Source of the DNA: Agrobacterium larrymoorei
Lineage (GTDB): Bacteria; Pseudomonadota; Alphaproteobacteria; Rhizobiales; Rhizobiaceae
DNA length: 64,000 nucleotides
Direction of reading: 5' to 3'
Assembly: GCF_005145045.1 (NCBI RefSeq)
Contig: NZ_CP039692.1
Span: 860,001 to 924,000, forward strand
Within the stretch, counting starts at the first letter, position 1; the number at the start of each line of letters is the position of its first letter. A program made the translations under genes and the position numbers. Positions 20,439 through 29,477 of this stretch are shown one piece after another. The notes beneath the pieces were generated by a model. It had not been told where the DNA came from. It worked only from the letters and a program-made list of their open reading frames with translations, and did not search any database.

Positions 20439-21737
20439 TCAGCCAGCAGTCTTGGCGAAGCGAGCGAGAAGCTCGTTGCCTTCCTTCTCGATGATGTTGA
20501 AAGCGTCCTTGACGGAAACTTCGCCCGAGAAGATGCGGCCATATTCACGTTCCATGATGGCGCGGATCTGTGGGTAGAAGCCGAGGCGGTAACCCTTGGA
20601 CCACTCGCCGCCCTGAAGCGAAAGCTGCTTGATGCCGACTTCGGCAACAGGCTGCTTCTCATAGTAGCCTTCCTTCTTGGTCAGCTCGTAAGCGGCCTTG
20701 GTGATGGCAACATAGCCGGTCGCTTCGTGGTAGAATTTCTGAATTTCAGGCGATGTCAGGAACTGGAAGAAGTCTGCAACGCACTTGTTTTCCGCTTCAG
20801 GCTTGCCGGCCATTGCAAAGAGTGCAGCGCCACCGATGAAGGAGTTGGTGCCAGCGCCCTTGATGGAGCCCCAATACGGCAGGAAAGTTGCCGAGAACGG
20901 CATCTGAGCCGTCTTCTGCAGGCCACCGAAAGAGCCCGAAGAACCGATCCACAGAGCAACCTTGTTTTCTTCGAATGGCTTCTGGTTATCGTTCCAGCCA
21001 GCGCCGTAGTAAGCGAAGTAACCCTGATCCTTCCAGGACTTCAGCTTTTCGAACATCATGATGAGGTTCGGGTCGGTGACCTTGAGCTTGGTGTCGACAA
21101 CGCTGTCGTAACCGTTGTTGTTGGTGGCAAACTGTAGGTTGTTACGCGAGAAGAAGTTCTCGGTGAATTCCCAGGTCAGCTGCGTCTGAACGAGCGGAAT
21201 GAAACCGGCTTCTTTCAGCTTCGGAGCGGCAGCTTCGAATTCTTCCCAGGTCTTTGGAGCTTCAACGCCAGCCTTTTTGAGGGCTTCGGTGTTGAGATAC
21301 ATGATCGGCGCGGAAGAGTTGAACGGCATGCCGACGAACTTGCCATCGGCAGCGGCGTAGAAGTAACGAACGCCGGGGATGAAGGCTTCGCGGTCGAACT
21401 TGTAGCCAGCCTTGGTAATGATGTCTTCCGCAGGAATGACAGCGCCCTTGGCGTTGATGATGGTGGCGGCACCAGCATCGAAGACCTGAAGAATGTTCGG
21501 CTGGTCGCCGGAACGGAACGCTGCGATGCCGCTGGCGAGCGCTTCTTCATACGTGCCCTTGGAGACGGGTGTGATTGCGCAGTTGGTCTGAGCTGCGTTG
21601 AACTTCTGTGAAACTTCGTTGATGACTTCGCCGTTGCGGCCACCCATGCCATGCCACCAGGTGATGTTTGTTGCCGCCATGGAAGACGTTGCAGAAACGC
21701 TGACGGCCATCACGGCCATGGAAATTTTCTTGATCAT
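20439..21737 (-). CDS. ugpB: Glycerol-3-phosphate periplasmic binding protein UgpB
   Basis: UgpB captures sn-glycerol-3-phosphate (and in some species its diesters) for import, supplying phosphate and glycerol. The 432-residue protein has a Sec signal peptide ending SSMAA and family-specific motifs ITWWHGMGG (about 24-32), YYEKQPVAEVGIKQLS and GYRLGFYPQIRAIM. It is the first gene of the operon. Confidence 0.92.
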   Translation of the reverse strand: MIKKISMAVMAVSVSATSSMAATNITWWHGMGGRNGEVINEVSQKFNAAQTNCAITPVSKGTYEEALASGIAAFRSGDQPNILQVFDAGAATIINAKGAVIPAEDIITKAGYKFDREAFIPGVRYFYAAADGKFVGMPFNSSAPIMYLNTEALKKAGVEAPKTWEEFEAAAPKLKEAGFIPLVQTQLTWEFTENFFSRNNLQFATNNNGYDSVVDTKLKVTDPNLIMMFEKLKSWKDQGYFAYYGAGWNDNQKPFEENKVALWIGSSGSFGGLQKTAQMPFSATFLPYWGSIKGAGTNSFIGGAALFAMAGKPEAENKCVADFFQFLTSPEIQKFYHEATGYVAITKAAYELTKKEGYYEKQPVAEVGIKQLSLQGGEWSKGYRLGFYPQIRAIMEREYGRIFSGEVSVKDAFNIIEKEGNELLARFAKTAG

Positions 21738-21801
21738 CTTTTCGATCCTCTACCGCCCTTGTTGGGTGAGGATGCGAATAGGCGCCTTTCGTGACGCCTC
21801 G

Positions 21802-21819
21802 TTTACAGTTTTATGTCTA
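21802..21819 (-). promoter_or_regulatory. Possible Pho box upstream of ugpB
   Basis: On the minus strand TAGACAT-AAAA-CTGTAAA matches the two 7-base Pho-box repeats (CTGTCAT, 4-base spacer, CTGTCAC) at 9 of 14 positions with correct spacing, 65-82 bases before the ugpB ATG. PhoB control of ugp is established in other bacteria; here it is inferred. Confidence 0.4.
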
Positions 21820-21829
21820 ATTTATTACA

Positions 21830-21851
21830 CGATAAATCAAAGATTTAATCG
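21830..21851. promoter_or_regulatory. Inverted repeat upstream of ugpB
   Basis: Arms CGATAAAT and ATTTAATCG are separated by CAAAG. It could be a second operator or part of the promoter. No regulator is assigned. Confidence 0.3.
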
Positions 21852-21919
21852 ATAAAATCGCGTATCAATCGGAAGTTGATCGAGGTTTCGCTCTTAACGG
21901 CAGGCCGGTCCGTATGATC

Positions 21920-22288
21920 TTAAAACGCGTTGATGAAGTGCGCAGGCAACCGGCGCGGCAGAATCGCGATGATATCGAAACGTTGGGACAGCATGTGCGC
22001 ATCCTTACGGCGCGTCAGCCAAATATCTGCTGCCGCACGAATGCGGCGTTGAGACTGATAACTGACTGCATCCACCGCGCTTTGTTCGTTCCGGCGCGCT
22101 TTGACCTCCACAAAGGCCACAATATCACGGCGTTTGGCGATGAGGTCGATTTCACCCAGAGGCGTCTTGTAGCGCAAGGCCAGAATGCGATAGCCCTTCA
22201 GCATGAGATAAAGTGCTGCCCAATACTCGGCAGCATGGCCGCGCTTTTCCGCGCGCCGTCTGTTGTTCTCGCGCCCCTCAGCCGCCAT
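21920..22288 (-). CDS. YraN family protein (UPF0102)
   Basis: The 122-residue cytoplasmic protein has the nuclease-like core GEIDLIAKR...VAFVEVKAR, i.e. the D-(E/K) pattern of the UPF0102/YraN restriction-endonuclease-like fold. Its substrate is unknown. It overlaps rsmI by 11 bases, a common gene pair in bacteria. Confidence 0.9.
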   Translation of the reverse strand: MAAEGRENNRRRAEKRGHAAEYWAALYLMLKGYRILALRYKTPLGEIDLIAKRRDIVAFVEVKARRNEQSAVDAVSYQSQRRIRAAADIWLTRRKDAHMLSQRFDIIAILPRRLPAHFINAF

Positions 22289-23207
22289 TGCCGTCCTTCA
22301 TATCCAGCAGGCGCTGGTAAAGCTCCTTGCGCGGCAGGCCCGTCAGCTTTGCCGCTTCGGCGGCGGCTTTGGCCGCTGGCATGCTGGAGGACAGGTCCGT
22401 CAGTAACTTTTCCACATCTTCGATGTCAGGAATTTCGTCATAGGAGGGCGGCTCTATGAGGAGAACGATTTCACCCTTAACGGTGCGATCTTCATCATAA
22501 TACTCGGCCAACTCTCCCAAAGTCCCTCGGCGAAACTCCTCGAAGGTCTTAGTCAATTCCCGACAAACCACAGCGCGACGATCCCGACCAAGCACCTCAG
22601 CGGCCACCTGGATAGAGGCGCATATACGATGCGGCGATTCAAAGAAGATGAGTGTCGCCGGTATTTTTGACAGTTCGGCAAAGCGGTCGCGCTTGCCGCG
22701 ATCCTTCACCGGAAGGAAGCCTGCAAACAGGAAGGCGTCGCTTGGCATGCCCGAACCGACGAGAGCGGCAAGTGGAGCCGACGCGCCCGGAATAGGCACC
22801 ACGCGATACCCGGCCTCCAGTGCCAGTTGGCCGAGGCGATAGCCGGGATCGGACACGAGAGGCGTTCCAGCATCGGACACCAGAGCGACGGATTTTCCGG
22901 CTTCCAGCGCAGCAATCAGCTTTGGCCCCACCTCCTGTGCATTATGTTCGTGATAGGCATAAGGTCGGTTGCGGATACCGTAACGCTCCAGCAGCACGCG
23001 GGTAACCCGCGTATCCTCGCAAGCCAAAACGTCAGCCGAAGCGAGCGTTTCCAGCGCCCTCAGCGTGATATCACCGAGATTGCCGATGGGGGTCGCAACC
23101 AGATAAAGCGCATTTTCAAGCGGCCGCGCGGGGACAGTGACGCCGGATACGCGATAGGTTTTGCCCGTGGACGTTTCCGTCTGTTCATTGCTGGTTTCGT
23201 CTTCCAC
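22278..23207 (-). CDS. rsmI: 16S rRNA (cytidine-1402-2'-O)-methyltransferase RsmI
   Basis: RsmI 2'-O-methylates C1402 in the ribosomal P site using S-adenosylmethionine. The 309-residue protein has the tetrapyrrole-methylase fold with [12 protein letters not shown] (about 33-44), CEDTR and [12 protein letters not shown]. The start used is GTG 23207; the family-conserved part begins about 30 residues in, so a nearby internal start is possible. It is divergent from dnaN. Confidence 0.93.
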   Translation of the reverse strand: MEDETSNEQTETSTGKTYRVSGVTVPARPLENALYLVATPIGNLGDITLRALETLASADVLACEDTRVTRVLLERYGIRNRPYAYHEHNAQEVGPKLIAALEAGKSVALVSDAGTPLVSDPGYRLGQLALEAGYRVVPIPGASAPLAALVGSGMPSDAFLFAGFLPVKDRGKRDRFAELSKIPATLIFFESPHRICASIQVAAEVLGRDRRAVVCRELTKTFEEFRRGTLGELAEYYDEDRTVKGEIVLLIEPPSYDEIPDIEDVEKLLTDLSSSMPAAKAAAEAAKLTGLPRKELYQRLLDMKDGNGG

Positions 23208-23464
23208 GGGTCATTCCAATCAGTTCTGTCATTCTCGAAACCTTTATGGGCAATCGAAAGCGGCTGAACAAGCTCAAGATTTCATTCTTATCTGTGGATC
23301 ACGCTGTATAGCGCTGAAATGAAACAGCTGCGGCGCGCTCGCCTCTTGCTTTTCCCACGATAACTCTGCCATTTTGCCTGTCCCATTATCCGGCAGCTTG
23401 CTGGAAAGACTTGTCTGGCGATCCGGCCTCCCCCGGATTGCAACGGTTGAAAGCGGTAGTGTCC

Positions 23465-24583
23465 ATGCGTATTACTCTTGAGCGGTCCAACCTTCTGAAA
23501 TCGCTGAACCACGTTCATCGCGTGGTGGAACGGCGCAATACCATCCCGATTCTGTCCAACGTGCTGCTGCGCGCATCGGGCGCCAATCTGGATATGAAGG
23601 CGACCGACCTCGATCTGGAAGTCACCGAAGCGACACCGGCCATGGTGGAGCAGGCGGGCGCGACCACGGTTCCCGCACATCTGCTCTATGAAATCGTGCG
23701 CAAGCTTCCAGATGGTTCCGAGGTTCTGCTCGCGACCAATCCCGATGGCTCTTCGATGACGGTTGCTTCTGGGCGTTCCAAGTTCTCACTGCAATGCCTG
23801 CCGGAAGCGGACTTCCCGGATTTGACCGCTGGCACCTTCAGCCACAGCTTCAAGCTCAAGGCGACCGATCTGAAAATGCTGATCGACCGCACGCAGTTTG
23901 CAATTTCCACGGAAGAGACGCGCTACTATCTGAATGGCATTTTCTTTCACACCATCGAAAGCGGCGGCGACCTGAAACTGCGTGCCGTGGCGACCGACGG
24001 TCACCGTCTGGCGCGCGCGGATGTGGATGCGCCGTCCGGCTCCGAGGGCATGCCGGGCATCATCATTCCGCGCAAGACCGTTGGCGAGTTGCAGAAGCTG
24101 GTTGACAATCCCGAGCTTGAAGTCGCCGTAGAAGTCTCCGATGCGAAAATTCGCCTCACAATCGGCGATATCGTCATGACCTCGAAGCTCATCGACGGCA
24201 CCTTCCCGGATTATCAGCGCGTTATTCCGACAGGCAACGACAAGGAGATGCGCGTCGATTGCGTCAGCTTCGCCAAGGCGGTCGATCGTGTTTCGACCAT
24301 CTCTTCCGAACGCGGGCGCGCCGTGAAGCTGGCCCTGACCGAAGGTCAATTGACGCTGACCGTCAACAACCCGGATTCGGGCAGCGCGACGGAAGAAGTT
24401 GCCGTTGGCTACGAACACGACGCGATGGAAATCGGCTTCAACGCGAAGTACCTGCTGGATATCACCGCGCAGCTTTCCGGCGAAGATGCGATCTTCCTGC
24501 TGGCGGATGCCGGCTCCCCAACGCTCGTTCGCGACACGGCAGGCGATGACGCCCTCTACGTGCTGATGCCGATGCGCGTTTGA
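23465..24583 (+). CDS. dnaN: DNA polymerase III sliding clamp, beta subunit
   Basis: The beta clamp encircles DNA and tethers DNA polymerase III. From ATG 23465 the protein is 372 residues, the usual length, and begins MRITLERSNLLKSLNHV. Three repeated clamp folds are visible, with the C-terminus ending VLMPMRV, the usual peptide-binding-groove tail. The frame opens 18 codons earlier without similarity. It is not adjacent to dnaA, as is normal in rhizobia. It ends in a strong terminator. Confidence 0.97.
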   Translation: MRITLERSNLLKSLNHVHRVVERRNTIPILSNVLLRASGANLDMKATDLDLEVTEATPAMVEQAGATTVPAHLLYEIVRKLPDGSEVLLATNPDGSSMTVASGRSKFSLQCLPEADFPDLTAGTFSHSFKLKATDLKMLIDRTQFAISTEETRYYLNGIFFHTIESGGDLKLRAVATDGHRLARADVDAPSGSEGMPGIIIPRKTVGELQKLVDNPELEVAVEVSDAKIRLTIGDIVMTSKLIDGTFPDYQRVIPTGNDKEMRVDCVSFAKAVDRVSTISSERGRAVKLALTEGQLTLTVNNPDSGSATEEVAVGYEHDAMEIGFNAKYLLDITAQLSGEDAIFLLADAGSPTLVRDTAGDDALYVLMPMRV

Positions 24584-24610
24584 CGCAGGCAAACACCCAC
24601 GAATTCGCGA

Positions 24611-24644
24611 AAGCCGGTGAGGATTCTCACCGGCTTTTTTGTTT
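24611..24644 (+). terminator. Rho-independent terminator of dnaN
   Basis: Perfect 11-bp arms AAGCCGGTGAG (24611-24621) and CTCACCGGCTT (24626-24636), with loop GATT, are followed by a T-run. Confidence 0.92.
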
Positions 24645-24767
24645 TATCTCTTATCCACTACCCAATTTTCTGAATGCGACATTTTTCTTTGTGTTTGCGG
24701 CAAACAGAGACAAGATGTCGCCACAGTTTCAACAAATGGTGATCGAGCAAAAATAAGGGGAGCTAGA

Positions 24768-25361
24768 ATGGGACTGAGCTTGAAACAACGCTTCGGCAGA
24801 AAGTTCGAAGAGGAAATCCGGTTCTTCAAGGGCATGGTCAATCAGCCCAAGAAAGTGGGCGCCATCGTTCCCACCTCCGGCATTACGGCGCGGCGCATGG
24901 CCAGCGTTATCAATCCCCATTCCGGCCTGCCGGTTCTCGAACTTGGTCCCGGCACCGGTGTCATTACCAAGGCCATTCTGGGCCGCGGCGTGAAGCCGGA
25001 ACACGTAACCGCCATCGAATATTCAACCGACTTCTACCAGCAGCTTCTGCGCAGCTACCCCGGCGTCAATTTCATCAATGGCGATGCATTCGATCTGGAC
25101 ACGACGTTGGGCGAGCAGAAAGACCAGATGTTCGATTGCGTGATTTCGGCGGTGCCCATGCTGAACTTCCCGATGGCCGCGCGGATAAAGCTTCTGGATG
25201 AATTGCTGAAGCGCGTGCCGCATGGCCGCCCTGTTTTGCAAATCTCTTACGGCCCCGTCTCGCCCATCGTCGCGCAGCCTCACCTTTATCATATCCGCCA
25301 TTTCGAATTCATCGTGCGCAACATTCCGCCCGCGCAGTTGTGGACCTATACCCGCGCTTAG
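24768..25361 (+). CDS. pmtA: Phosphatidylethanolamine N-methyltransferase (PmtA type)
   Basis: PmtA methylates phosphatidylethanolamine three times with S-adenosylmethionine to make phosphatidylcholine, important for host association in rhizobia and agrobacteria. From ATG 24768 (preceded by AAGGGGAGC) it is 197 residues, as expected for the Sinorhizobium-type enzyme. The SAM-binding motif LELGPGTGVIT (about 52-62) and the following AIEYS are clear. It stands alone between dnaN and the histidine phosphatase gene. Confidence 0.9.
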   Translation: MGLSLKQRFGRKFEEEIRFFKGMVNQPKKVGAIVPTSGITARRMASVINPHSGLPVLELGPGTGVITKAILGRGVKPEHVTAIEYSTDFYQQLLRSYPGVNFINGDAFDLDTTLGEQKDQMFDCVISAVPMLNFPMAARIKLLDELLKRVPHGRPVLQISYGPVSPIVAQPHLYHIRHFEFIVRNIPPAQLWTYTRA

Positions 25362-25375
25362 TCTAACCTTGCGTC

Positions 25376-25957
25376 ATGTACGCACTTTACATCACGCATC
25401 CGCAGGTTCGTATCGATGCCAATGTGCCGGTCCCCGAATGGGGACTGTCTGACATTGGCGCTGAAAGAGCAAAGCGCGCCTTTGCAAGACCCTGGGCGCG
25501 GCAGATTCGCCAGATCGTCAGCAGCACCGAGAAAAAGGCGCTGGAAACGGCACGGATACTGGCTGCCGCCAGCGGCATCGAGGTCGAATCCGTCGCCAAC
25601 ATGCACGAAAATGACCGTAGCGCGACCGGCTTCCTGCCACCCGACCGGTTCGAGCGCGCCGCCGACTGGTTCTTTGCCCATCCGCAGGAAAGCTTTCAAG
25701 GTTGGGAGCGGGCAGCGGATGCTCAACGACGGATCGTGGAGGCTGTGACGACAGTGCTTGCGCGACATGATCCCTCTCAGCCTATCGCTTTTATCGGCCA
25801 CGGCGCGGTGGGTACCCTGCTGAAATGCCATTTGGAGGGCGGCGCGATCAGCCGCGATGCGGACCAGCCGCCGGGCGGTGGAAATCTTTTCCGTTTTAAT
25901 CTTGCAGACATGCAGGTGACATGCGACTGGACGCCCATCGAAACTTGGCAGGGGTGA
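25376..25957 (+). CDS. Histidine phosphatase family protein with altered active site
   Basis: The 193-residue protein has the branch-1 histidine-phosphatase layout, but the canonical RHG is YITHP: His8 is kept while the preceding Arg is Thr7. The second arginine region reads [11 protein letters not shown], with Lys in place of Arg. The second histidine motif IGHGAVG is intact. It may be a weak or specialised phosphatase. It begins 14 bases after pmtA and ends 4 bases before pyrF, so it is probably co-transcribed with pyrF. Confidence 0.82.
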   Translation: MYALYITHPQVRIDANVPVPEWGLSDIGAERAKRAFARPWARQIRQIVSSTEKKALETARILAAASGIEVESVANMHENDRSATGFLPPDRFERAADWFFAHPQESFQGWERAADAQRRIVEAVTTVLARHDPSQPIAFIGHGAVGTLLKCHLEGGAISRDADQPPGGGNLFRFNLADMQVTCDWTPIETWQG

Positions 25958-25961
25958 GATT

Positions 25962-26669
25962 ATGACCGCACGCGAGCGCCTGATCGTTGGGCTGGATGTT
26001 CCAACCGTGAAAGAGGCAGCATCAATTGTCGATGCAATCGGCGACGACGTGCTCTTCTACAAGATCGGGTATCAGCTGGTATTTGCGGGCGGGCTGGAAT
26101 TCGCCCGGGAACTGGCTGAAAGCGGCAAAAAAATCTTTCTCGATATGAAGCTGCTGGATATCGACAATACGGTTGCTTCCGGCGTGGAAAACATTGCCAA
26201 GATGGGCATGTCGATGCTGACCCTCCACGCCTATCCGAAGGCCATGCGCGCGGCTGTTGCCGCAGCGAAGGGATCGGACCTCACACTGCTGGGCGTCACC
26301 GTTTTGACCTCCATGGACAATTCGGATCTAGAAGAAGCAGGTTATCAGGGCGATGCACGTTCACTTGTTTTGAAGCGCGCGGAACAGGCCAAGGCCGCAG
26401 GCATGGGCGGCATTGTCTGCTCTGCGGAAGAATCGACTGCGGTGCGCGACATTCTCGGCCCCGACATGGCCGTCGTTACACCCGGCATCCGCCCGACTGG
26501 CTCCGATGCTGGCGACCAGAAGCGCGTCGTCACGCCATTCGATGCCATCAAGGCAGGCTCCAGCCATCTCGTCGTTGGCCGCCCAATCGTCAAGGCTGCC
26601 GATCCGAAAGCCGCCGCGCGCGCCATTCTGGATGAGATGCTGAAAGCAAGCTTTCCTGCCAACCAATAA
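25962..26669 (+). CDS. pyrF: Orotidine 5'-phosphate decarboxylase
   Basis: PyrF makes UMP from OMP in pyrimidine synthesis. The 235-residue protein has the catalytic [10 protein letters not shown] (DXKXXD, about 60-69), GLDVP near the N-terminus, and phosphate-binding TPGIRP and VVGRPI. The ATG follows the phosphatase gene by 4 bases. Confidence 0.96.
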   Translation: MTARERLIVGLDVPTVKEAASIVDAIGDDVLFYKIGYQLVFAGGLEFARELAESGKKIFLDMKLLDIDNTVASGVENIAKMGMSMLTLHAYPKAMRAAVAAAKGSDLTLLGVTVLTSMDNSDLEEAGYQGDARSLVLKRAEQAKAAGMGGIVCSAEESTAVRDILGPDMAVVTPGIRPTGSDAGDQKRVVTPFDAIKAGSSHLVVGRPIVKAADPKAAARAILDEMLKASFPANQ

Positions 26670-26692
26670 AGACACATCTGTAGGAGACTGAC

Positions 26693-26980
26693 ATGGCCAA
26701 GGGTTACTGGATCGCTCGCGTGGATGTTCGCGATGCCGAGCGTTACAAGGATTATGTTTCAACCGCCAAACCTGCATTCGAACGCTTCGGCGCCAACTTC
26801 CTCGCCCGCGGCGGCGCGTTGACTGAACTGGAAGGTAAGGCGCGCGCCCGCAACGTGGTGATAGAGTTTCCTTCGGTGCAACACGCTATCGATTGCTACA
26901 ACTCGGAAGAATATCAGGCAGCAGCCAGAATTCGACAGGAAGTGGCCGATGCGGAGATGGTGATCGTCGAGGGAATTTGA
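26693..26980 (+). CDS. DUF1330 domain protein
   Basis: The 95-residue protein begins MAKGYWIARVDVRD and has FLARGGALTELEG and VVIEFPSVQHAIDCYNSEEYQ, matching the DUF1330 ferredoxin-like (dimeric alpha-beta barrel) family. The function is unknown. It follows pyrF by 23 bases with TAGGAG as ribosome-binding site, so it is likely in the same operon. Confidence 0.88.
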   Translation: MAKGYWIARVDVRDAERYKDYVSTAKPAFERFGANFLARGGALTELEGKARARNVVIEFPSVQHAIDCYNSEEYQAAARIRQEVADAEMVIVEGI

Positions 26981-27100
26981 CAGTCGTCAACCCTGTCTTT
27001 CAATCTCGGCGCGGTACCGTGCTGTTCTCTCTTCCCGTGCGCGCGGCTTTGGGCTAAGAGACAAAAATACACTCATTTAACGCTTCGCAGGAGCCTACTC

Positions 27101-28081
27101 ATGCCCTTGGCCAACCTTCCCCCTCTCGTCACGGTTTTCGGTGGCTCGGGCTTCGTGGGCCGACATGTGGTGCGGACACTTGCAAAGCGTGGCTATCGCA
27201 TCCGCGTTGCAGTACGCCGTCCTGATCTCGCAGGCTTCCTGCAGCCGCTCGGCAATGTCGGCCAGATTTCCTTTGCGCAGGCTAACCTGCGCTACAAGGA
27301 CTCGATCGTGAAGGCTGTCGAGGATGCGGATCATGTCGTCAACTGCGTCGGCCTGCTCTTCGAAAGCGGTCGTAACACCTTCGATGCCGTGCAGGAATTC
27401 GGTGCCCGCGCCGTGGCTGAAGCTGCGAAGAACGCTGGCGCGACGCTGACGCATATTTCCGCCATCGGCGCAGATGCCAATTCGTCTCTGGGTTACGCCC
27501 GCACCAAGGGCCGCGCGGAAGCCGCAATCCGTTCGGTTCTGCCGGAAGCCATTATTCTGCGTCCATCGATAGTATTCGGACCTGAGGACGACTTCTTCAA
27601 TAAATTTGCGGGCATGGCCCAGCGTCTGCCTTTCCTGCCCCTTATCGGCGGCGGCAAGACGAAGTTCCAGCCGGTCTACGTCGAAGATGTTGCCGAAGCC
27701 GTTGCGCGCAGCGTGGATGGTGCATTGAAGTCCGGCTCGACCTACGAGCTCGGCGGCCAGGACGTCATGACCTTCCGCCAGTGTCTTGAGGCCGTGCTGA
27801 CGGCCACCTATAGACAGAACCGCCTGGTTAACCTGCCTTTTGGCATTGCATCCCTGCTCGGCTCCGTCGCCTCTCTCATTCCGCTGATCAAGCCGCCGCT
27901 GACATCCGATCAGGTCGCCCTGCTGAAGAACGACAACGTCGTCTCCGCAGAGGCCGAAAAGGCCGGTCTGACCTTGGACGGCATAGGCATTACGCCGGTG
28001 CGCGTGTCTTCCGTTCTCCCCTCCTATCTGGTCAGCTACCGCCCGCATGGCCAGTTCAGCAATGCCGGGAAAGCCGCGTAA
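27101..28081 (+). CDS. NDUFA9-like NAD(P)H-binding protein (atypical SDR)
   Basis: The 326-residue protein has a Rossmann motif VFGGSGFVGRHVVRTL (about 12-27), typical of the complex I NDUFA9 / atypical short-chain dehydrogenase family. In alphaproteobacteria these are complex I-associated or quinone-pathway homologues; the role here is inferred. A catalytic Tyr-Lys pair (YARTK, about 130-134) is present. The ATG is preceded by GCAGGAG. Confidence 0.88.
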   Translation: MPLANLPPLVTVFGGSGFVGRHVVRTLAKRGYRIRVAVRRPDLAGFLQPLGNVGQISFAQANLRYKDSIVKAVEDADHVVNCVGLLFESGRNTFDAVQEFGARAVAEAAKNAGATLTHISAIGADANSSLGYARTKGRAEAAIRSVLPEAIILRPSIVFGPEDDFFNKFAGMAQRLPFLPLIGGGKTKFQPVYVEDVAEAVARSVDGALKSGSTYELGGQDVMTFRQCLEAVLTATYRQNRLVNLPFGIASLLGSVASLIPLIKPPLTSDQVALLKNDNVVSAEAEKAGLTLDGIGITPVRVSSVLPSYLVSYRPHGQFSNAGKAA

Positions 28082-28373
28082 GCTTTTTTCCATCGACTGC
28101 TGCAACCAAATACCACCAAGCCCGTTATGACCTCAACGGCGCGACTGCCTATGCTTGTCGCGTCAGGGGATTTGGGGCTGGGTAACAGGGGAATTTCAGT
28201 AATGAGCCGCGTAAGCGTGGCACAAGGGCAACTGTGGACAAGTCTTCGCATTAACCCGGTGTTCAGCAAGCTCAGTTATTGATAAACGCCACACTCACAA
28301 CACATCCTCAACTGAACAATCAAACCAACGGCAATGCCGTTTGTCGCGTTAAAGTTTTGAAAGGCAAATAGAA

Positions 28374-28529
28374 ATGGGCAGGTCTATCGCACTCTTTTTT
28401 GCGTGTGCGGCTTTGGTTGTTCTGGCAGGTTCGTTCATGGCACCGGGCACGGTTGCCGCTGGTAAAGAGGGCTGCTCGCCGGCTTATGGGGTAGACCCAT
28501 GCGCCACGAGCTCCATTTCTGCCAATTGA
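28374..28529 (+). CDS. Small exported peptide, 51 residues
   Basis: ATG 28374 opens a 51-residue frame: a signal peptide (about 1-28, hydrophobic core ALFFACAALVVLAG) and a short mature part of about 22 residues starting AAGKEGCSPAYGVDP, with two cysteines (about 34 and 43). An AAAGG lies upstream and a strong terminator directly downstream, which makes a genuine single-gene transcript likely. I do not recognise the family. The 292-base gap before it shows no other gene and probably holds its promoter. Confidence 0.65.
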   Translation: MGRSIALFFACAALVVLAGSFMAPGTVAAGKEGCSPAYGVDPCATSSISAN

Positions 28530-28562
28530 GCATTTGCGGCCTCAGCGTCGCAAAATCAATCC

Positions 28563-28596
28563 AAAGCGCCCGAGACGGATCGAGGGCGCTTTTTTG
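28563..28596 (+). terminator. Terminator after the small exported peptide
   Basis: Arms AAAGCGCCC (28563-28571) and GGGCGCTTT (28584-28592) are followed by T residues. Confidence 0.88.
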
Positions 28597-28757
28597 TTGA
28601 GTTTGTTCGCGTGGCGACAAAAAGCCTGGGCGCTGCGCTGCAACATTAAAGTTCTCTTAAAAATGCTGCCGTTATAATTTTCGCCAAGGCCGCATTTTGA
28701 GCCTTTTTTAGCCACAAAGAAGCAACCTCACATCAATCGCAAAACTTCCGAGTGCCG

Positions 28758-29450
28758 ATGCCAACCCTTTACCACTCCTCTATGTCGACCGCGTCTCGTT
28801 TCGTTCGGCTGATACTTGCCGAATACGGCTTCCAGATCGATCTGGTGGAGGAACAGCCGTGGGAAAAGAGACGGGAGTTTCTGGCCCTCAATCCTGCGGG
28901 CACTCTTCCGGTCTATCTGGATGACAATATGCGCTCGCTCTGTGGGCCCTATGTTCTGGCGGAGTTCCTCGATGAAGCCCATGGCGTGCTGAAGCGCGAC
29001 AGACGGCTTCTAGCGGAAGAGCCTTTCCAGCGCGCTGAAATCCGCCGCCTGACCGAATGGTTCCTGCAGAAGATGGAAAACGACGTGACCAAGCCATTGG
29101 TCCGCGAGCGTGTGTACAAACTGCAGATGACCACGGCACAGGGAGGCGGACCTCCAGATTCCAAACTGCTGCGCACGGCACGCTCCAACATCCGTCAGCA
29201 CATGAAATATCTCGAGTGGCTGGCAGCTTCGCGCACATGGATTGCCGGTGACCGCCTGAGCTATGCCGATCTTGCAGCTGCAGCTTCGGTGTCCATTCTC
29301 GACTATCTCGGCGAAATCAACTGGCTGGAAGCGCCGATTGCGAAGGAATGGTACCAGCGGGTCAAATCCCGGCCGTCCTTCCGGCCCTTATTGGCCGAGC
29401 GCGTGCCGCGCCTTGCGCCATCCTCACATTACGCCGATCTCGATTTCTAA
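28758..29450 (+). CDS. Glutathione S-transferase family protein
   Basis: The 230-residue cytoplasmic protein has the thioredoxin-like N-terminal domain (MPTLYHSSMSTASRFVRLIL, then NPAGTLPVYLDD) and the helical C-terminal domain with AGDRLSYADLAAAA. The substrate is unknown. The start is placed at ATG 28758; an in-frame GTG lies 6 bases earlier. It is followed 27 bases on by queG. Confidence 0.88.
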   Translation: MPTLYHSSMSTASRFVRLILAEYGFQIDLVEEQPWEKRREFLALNPAGTLPVYLDDNMRSLCGPYVLAEFLDEAHGVLKRDRRLLAEEPFQRAEIRRLTEWFLQKMENDVTKPLVRERVYKLQMTTAQGGGPPDSKLLRTARSNIRQHMKYLEWLAASRTWIAGDRLSYADLAAAASVSILDYLGEINWLEAPIAKEWYQRVKSRPSFRPLLAERVPRLAPSSHYADLDF

Positions 29451-29477
29451 TCCTGCTTGAGACTATATATAGCGTCG

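Noticed and set aside
28036..28269. A 77-residue minus-strand reading frame after the NDUFA9-like gene
   Set aside because: It overlaps the 3' end of the real gene, lacks a ribosome-binding site and shows no plausible domain.
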